Positions 49,346 through 50,291 of a stretch of 50,291 nt of DNA are shown in pieces; the first letter of the stretch is position 1, and each line of letters opens with the position of its first letter. A program made the position numbers and the translations under genes. Under the pieces are notes generated by a model that had not been told where the DNA came from, did not search any database, and saw only the letters and a list, made by a program, of their open reading frames with translations. The stretch is from an uncultured Eubacteriales bacterium (lineage in GTDB: Bacteria > Bacillota > Clostridia > Christensenellales > Aristaeellaceae): assembly GCA_902774025.1 (NCBI GenBank), contig CACYGY010000015.1, forward strand, positions 1-50,291. The letters run 5' to 3'.

Positions 49346-49859
49346 TCGTCCAGGAGATGGTTGCGCAGCCGCGGGAAGCCCTTTCCTCCGTCGGCTTTCA
49401 CGGGTTTCGCAGTTCACGCTTCCATTTCGCGAACGCCATACATCCTGACAAAGGAGCCTGTATCAGCCGAACCGTTCGCGAAGATGATCCGGAATCACTG
49501 GCGATTGAAGAAAGACACATCTGTCCGGATGATCTTTCCGGCAAAGATCACAACACTGTAAGGTCCGGTCACGCACCGGAAGTCTGTTCCTTCTTCCGGA
49601 AAATGGCATACAGCACAATTTCACGGCCGGATGCTCGAAGGCGAAAAAACGAAGCTCCGTCCAACCATCGAAACAGACATCTGAAAGAAACCATGGAAGC
49701 GCTGGGACGTAATGGGATTGCGAGGATTGGCAGGCTGATTCCCCGTCGTTCCGAAGTCCCTGCATGAGGTGTAAGTAAGCCCTGTTCCAGGACAATTTGA
49801 CATTTGCATACAGACTTCGAAGTCCGTCACTTGAAGCAAACGGCCATTTTCGGGCCTTA
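49346..49859. other. Non-coding or decayed stretch after the HD-GYP gene
   Basis: No intact gene supported. On the minus strand a patch near 49500-49640 reads protein-like (VCHFPEEGTDFRCVTGPYSV) in a frame different from that of the remnant to the right, which suggests decay. No terminator was found for the HD-GYP gene. Confidence 0.4.
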
Positions 49860-50291
49860 CAGGAATTTGAAACAGTCCTGGCATAATCCGTGAACAGATG
49901 ATTGTGGCAGTGATCGGAGGCGATGACAGACAAATCCTCATCCGTCATCTCCTGTATGCTCCGCCCGATCATCTCCCTCAGGAGTTCCTCCATTGATGCA
50001 TATGTTTCCTTACAAAAAGCATCCCGCGCTCCCTCGGCGACCGTTACGGCACCGAATGACAGTGCATGGGATAAACGCAGACTGCCGGCGGATCCAGGTA
50101 GTGCCTCCGCGCAGGCACGCCGTTTTCATATTCCAGCACAGAGGATAAAAAACCTCTGTCATCATGGCATCACAGCGGGCAACGCCACCGTCCCGCGTAA
50201 TAATCCGCAAACAGGAAGTTTCCCTCCTCACCGAATTCCACGCGCACAAAACGCTTTCCCTTCAGATAACCGATGACGCAGAACGGCGTGT
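49860..50291 (-). pseudogene. Decayed gene with an in-frame stop and a frameshift, running off the window
   Basis: Reading leftward from the window edge, one minus-strand frame gives KGKRFVRVEFGEEGNFLFAD, meets a TGA at 50170-50172, then continues in the same frame with FLSSVLEYENGVPARRHYLD. Near 50055-50070 the coding sense moves to another frame: FGAVTVAEGARDAFCKETYA, then MEELLREMIG and MTDEDLSVIASDHCHNHLF. This pattern is a gene with one nonsense change and one frameshift. The family is not recognised. Confidence 0.5.

Noticed and set aside
50170..50172. In-frame TGA read as selenocysteine
   Set aside because: A frameshift follows within about 100 bp and no SECIS-like hairpin was seen, so decay explains it better.

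Overview
The window is GC-rich chromosomal DNA from a low-redundancy Gram-positive (Firmicutes, class Clostridia) bacterium. The signs are a tRNA-sensing T-box leader, a Trp-type ECF transporter, an LplB/YtcP-type oligosaccharide ABC transporter feeding a GH2 beta-galactosidase, HD-GYP proteins, Rpn-family nucleases with AEGR repeats, AGGAGG ribosome binding sites and sigma-A type -35/-10 promoters. A gut or rumen clostridium is the likely source; this is inference and the species is not identified. No rRNA, tRNA or CRISPR array was seen.

Layout. 1-781: the 3' end of a group II intron (maturase C-terminus, domain V, domain VI carrying a 44-bp tandem duplication). 867-3239 (-): two glycosyltransferases suited to glycolipid synthesis. 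3483-6305 (+): XRE regulator plus ABC-2 exporter, ended by a terminator. 6457-6830 (-): a decayed ABC exporter fragment. 7351-9582 (+): a membrane HD-GYP/GGDEF protein with a second, degenerate GGDEF-like domain. 9625-13579 (-): 5'-nucleotidase, GNAT acetyltransferase, EamA exporter. 13881-14834 (+): D-cysteine desulfhydrase family. 14886-17300 (-): a serine hydrolase fused to a Nudix hydrolase, and a 2H phosphoesterase. 17670-18751 (+): HAD phosphatase and small membrane protein.

18768-22125 (+) is one regulatory and functional unit: promoter, T-box leader with a UGG (Trp) specifier and a terminator, TrpP-type S component, two ECF ATPases and EcfT. Uncharged tRNA-Trp should switch on tryptophan uptake. 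A butanol-dehydrogenase-like enzyme follows.

23447-26730 is an accessory patch: decayed coding fragments, an intact Rpn nuclease-like gene, a truncated copy of its 3' end in tandem, and a phage-style sigma-region-4-like regulator pair behind a strong promoter with a palindrome at the transcription start. 27054-30047 (+): serine hydrolase and secreted M4 metallopeptidase. 30221-31920 (-): a redox operon (nitroreductase, glutaredoxin, flavodoxin).

32952-39776 (-): a sugar-uptake operon (promoter, solute-binding protein, two permeases, beta-galactosidase) with stem-loops between SBP and permeases and between permeases and enzyme. 39910-44680 (-): a GldA/GldF/GldG-like ABC system with a DUF4340 protein. 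45030-46678: TIGR04076 protein, GNAT and small membrane protein. 46953-49345 (+): a second HD-GYP sensor broken by one frameshift, with an internally duplicated beta-rich C-terminal region. 49346-50291: decayed coding sequence running off the window.
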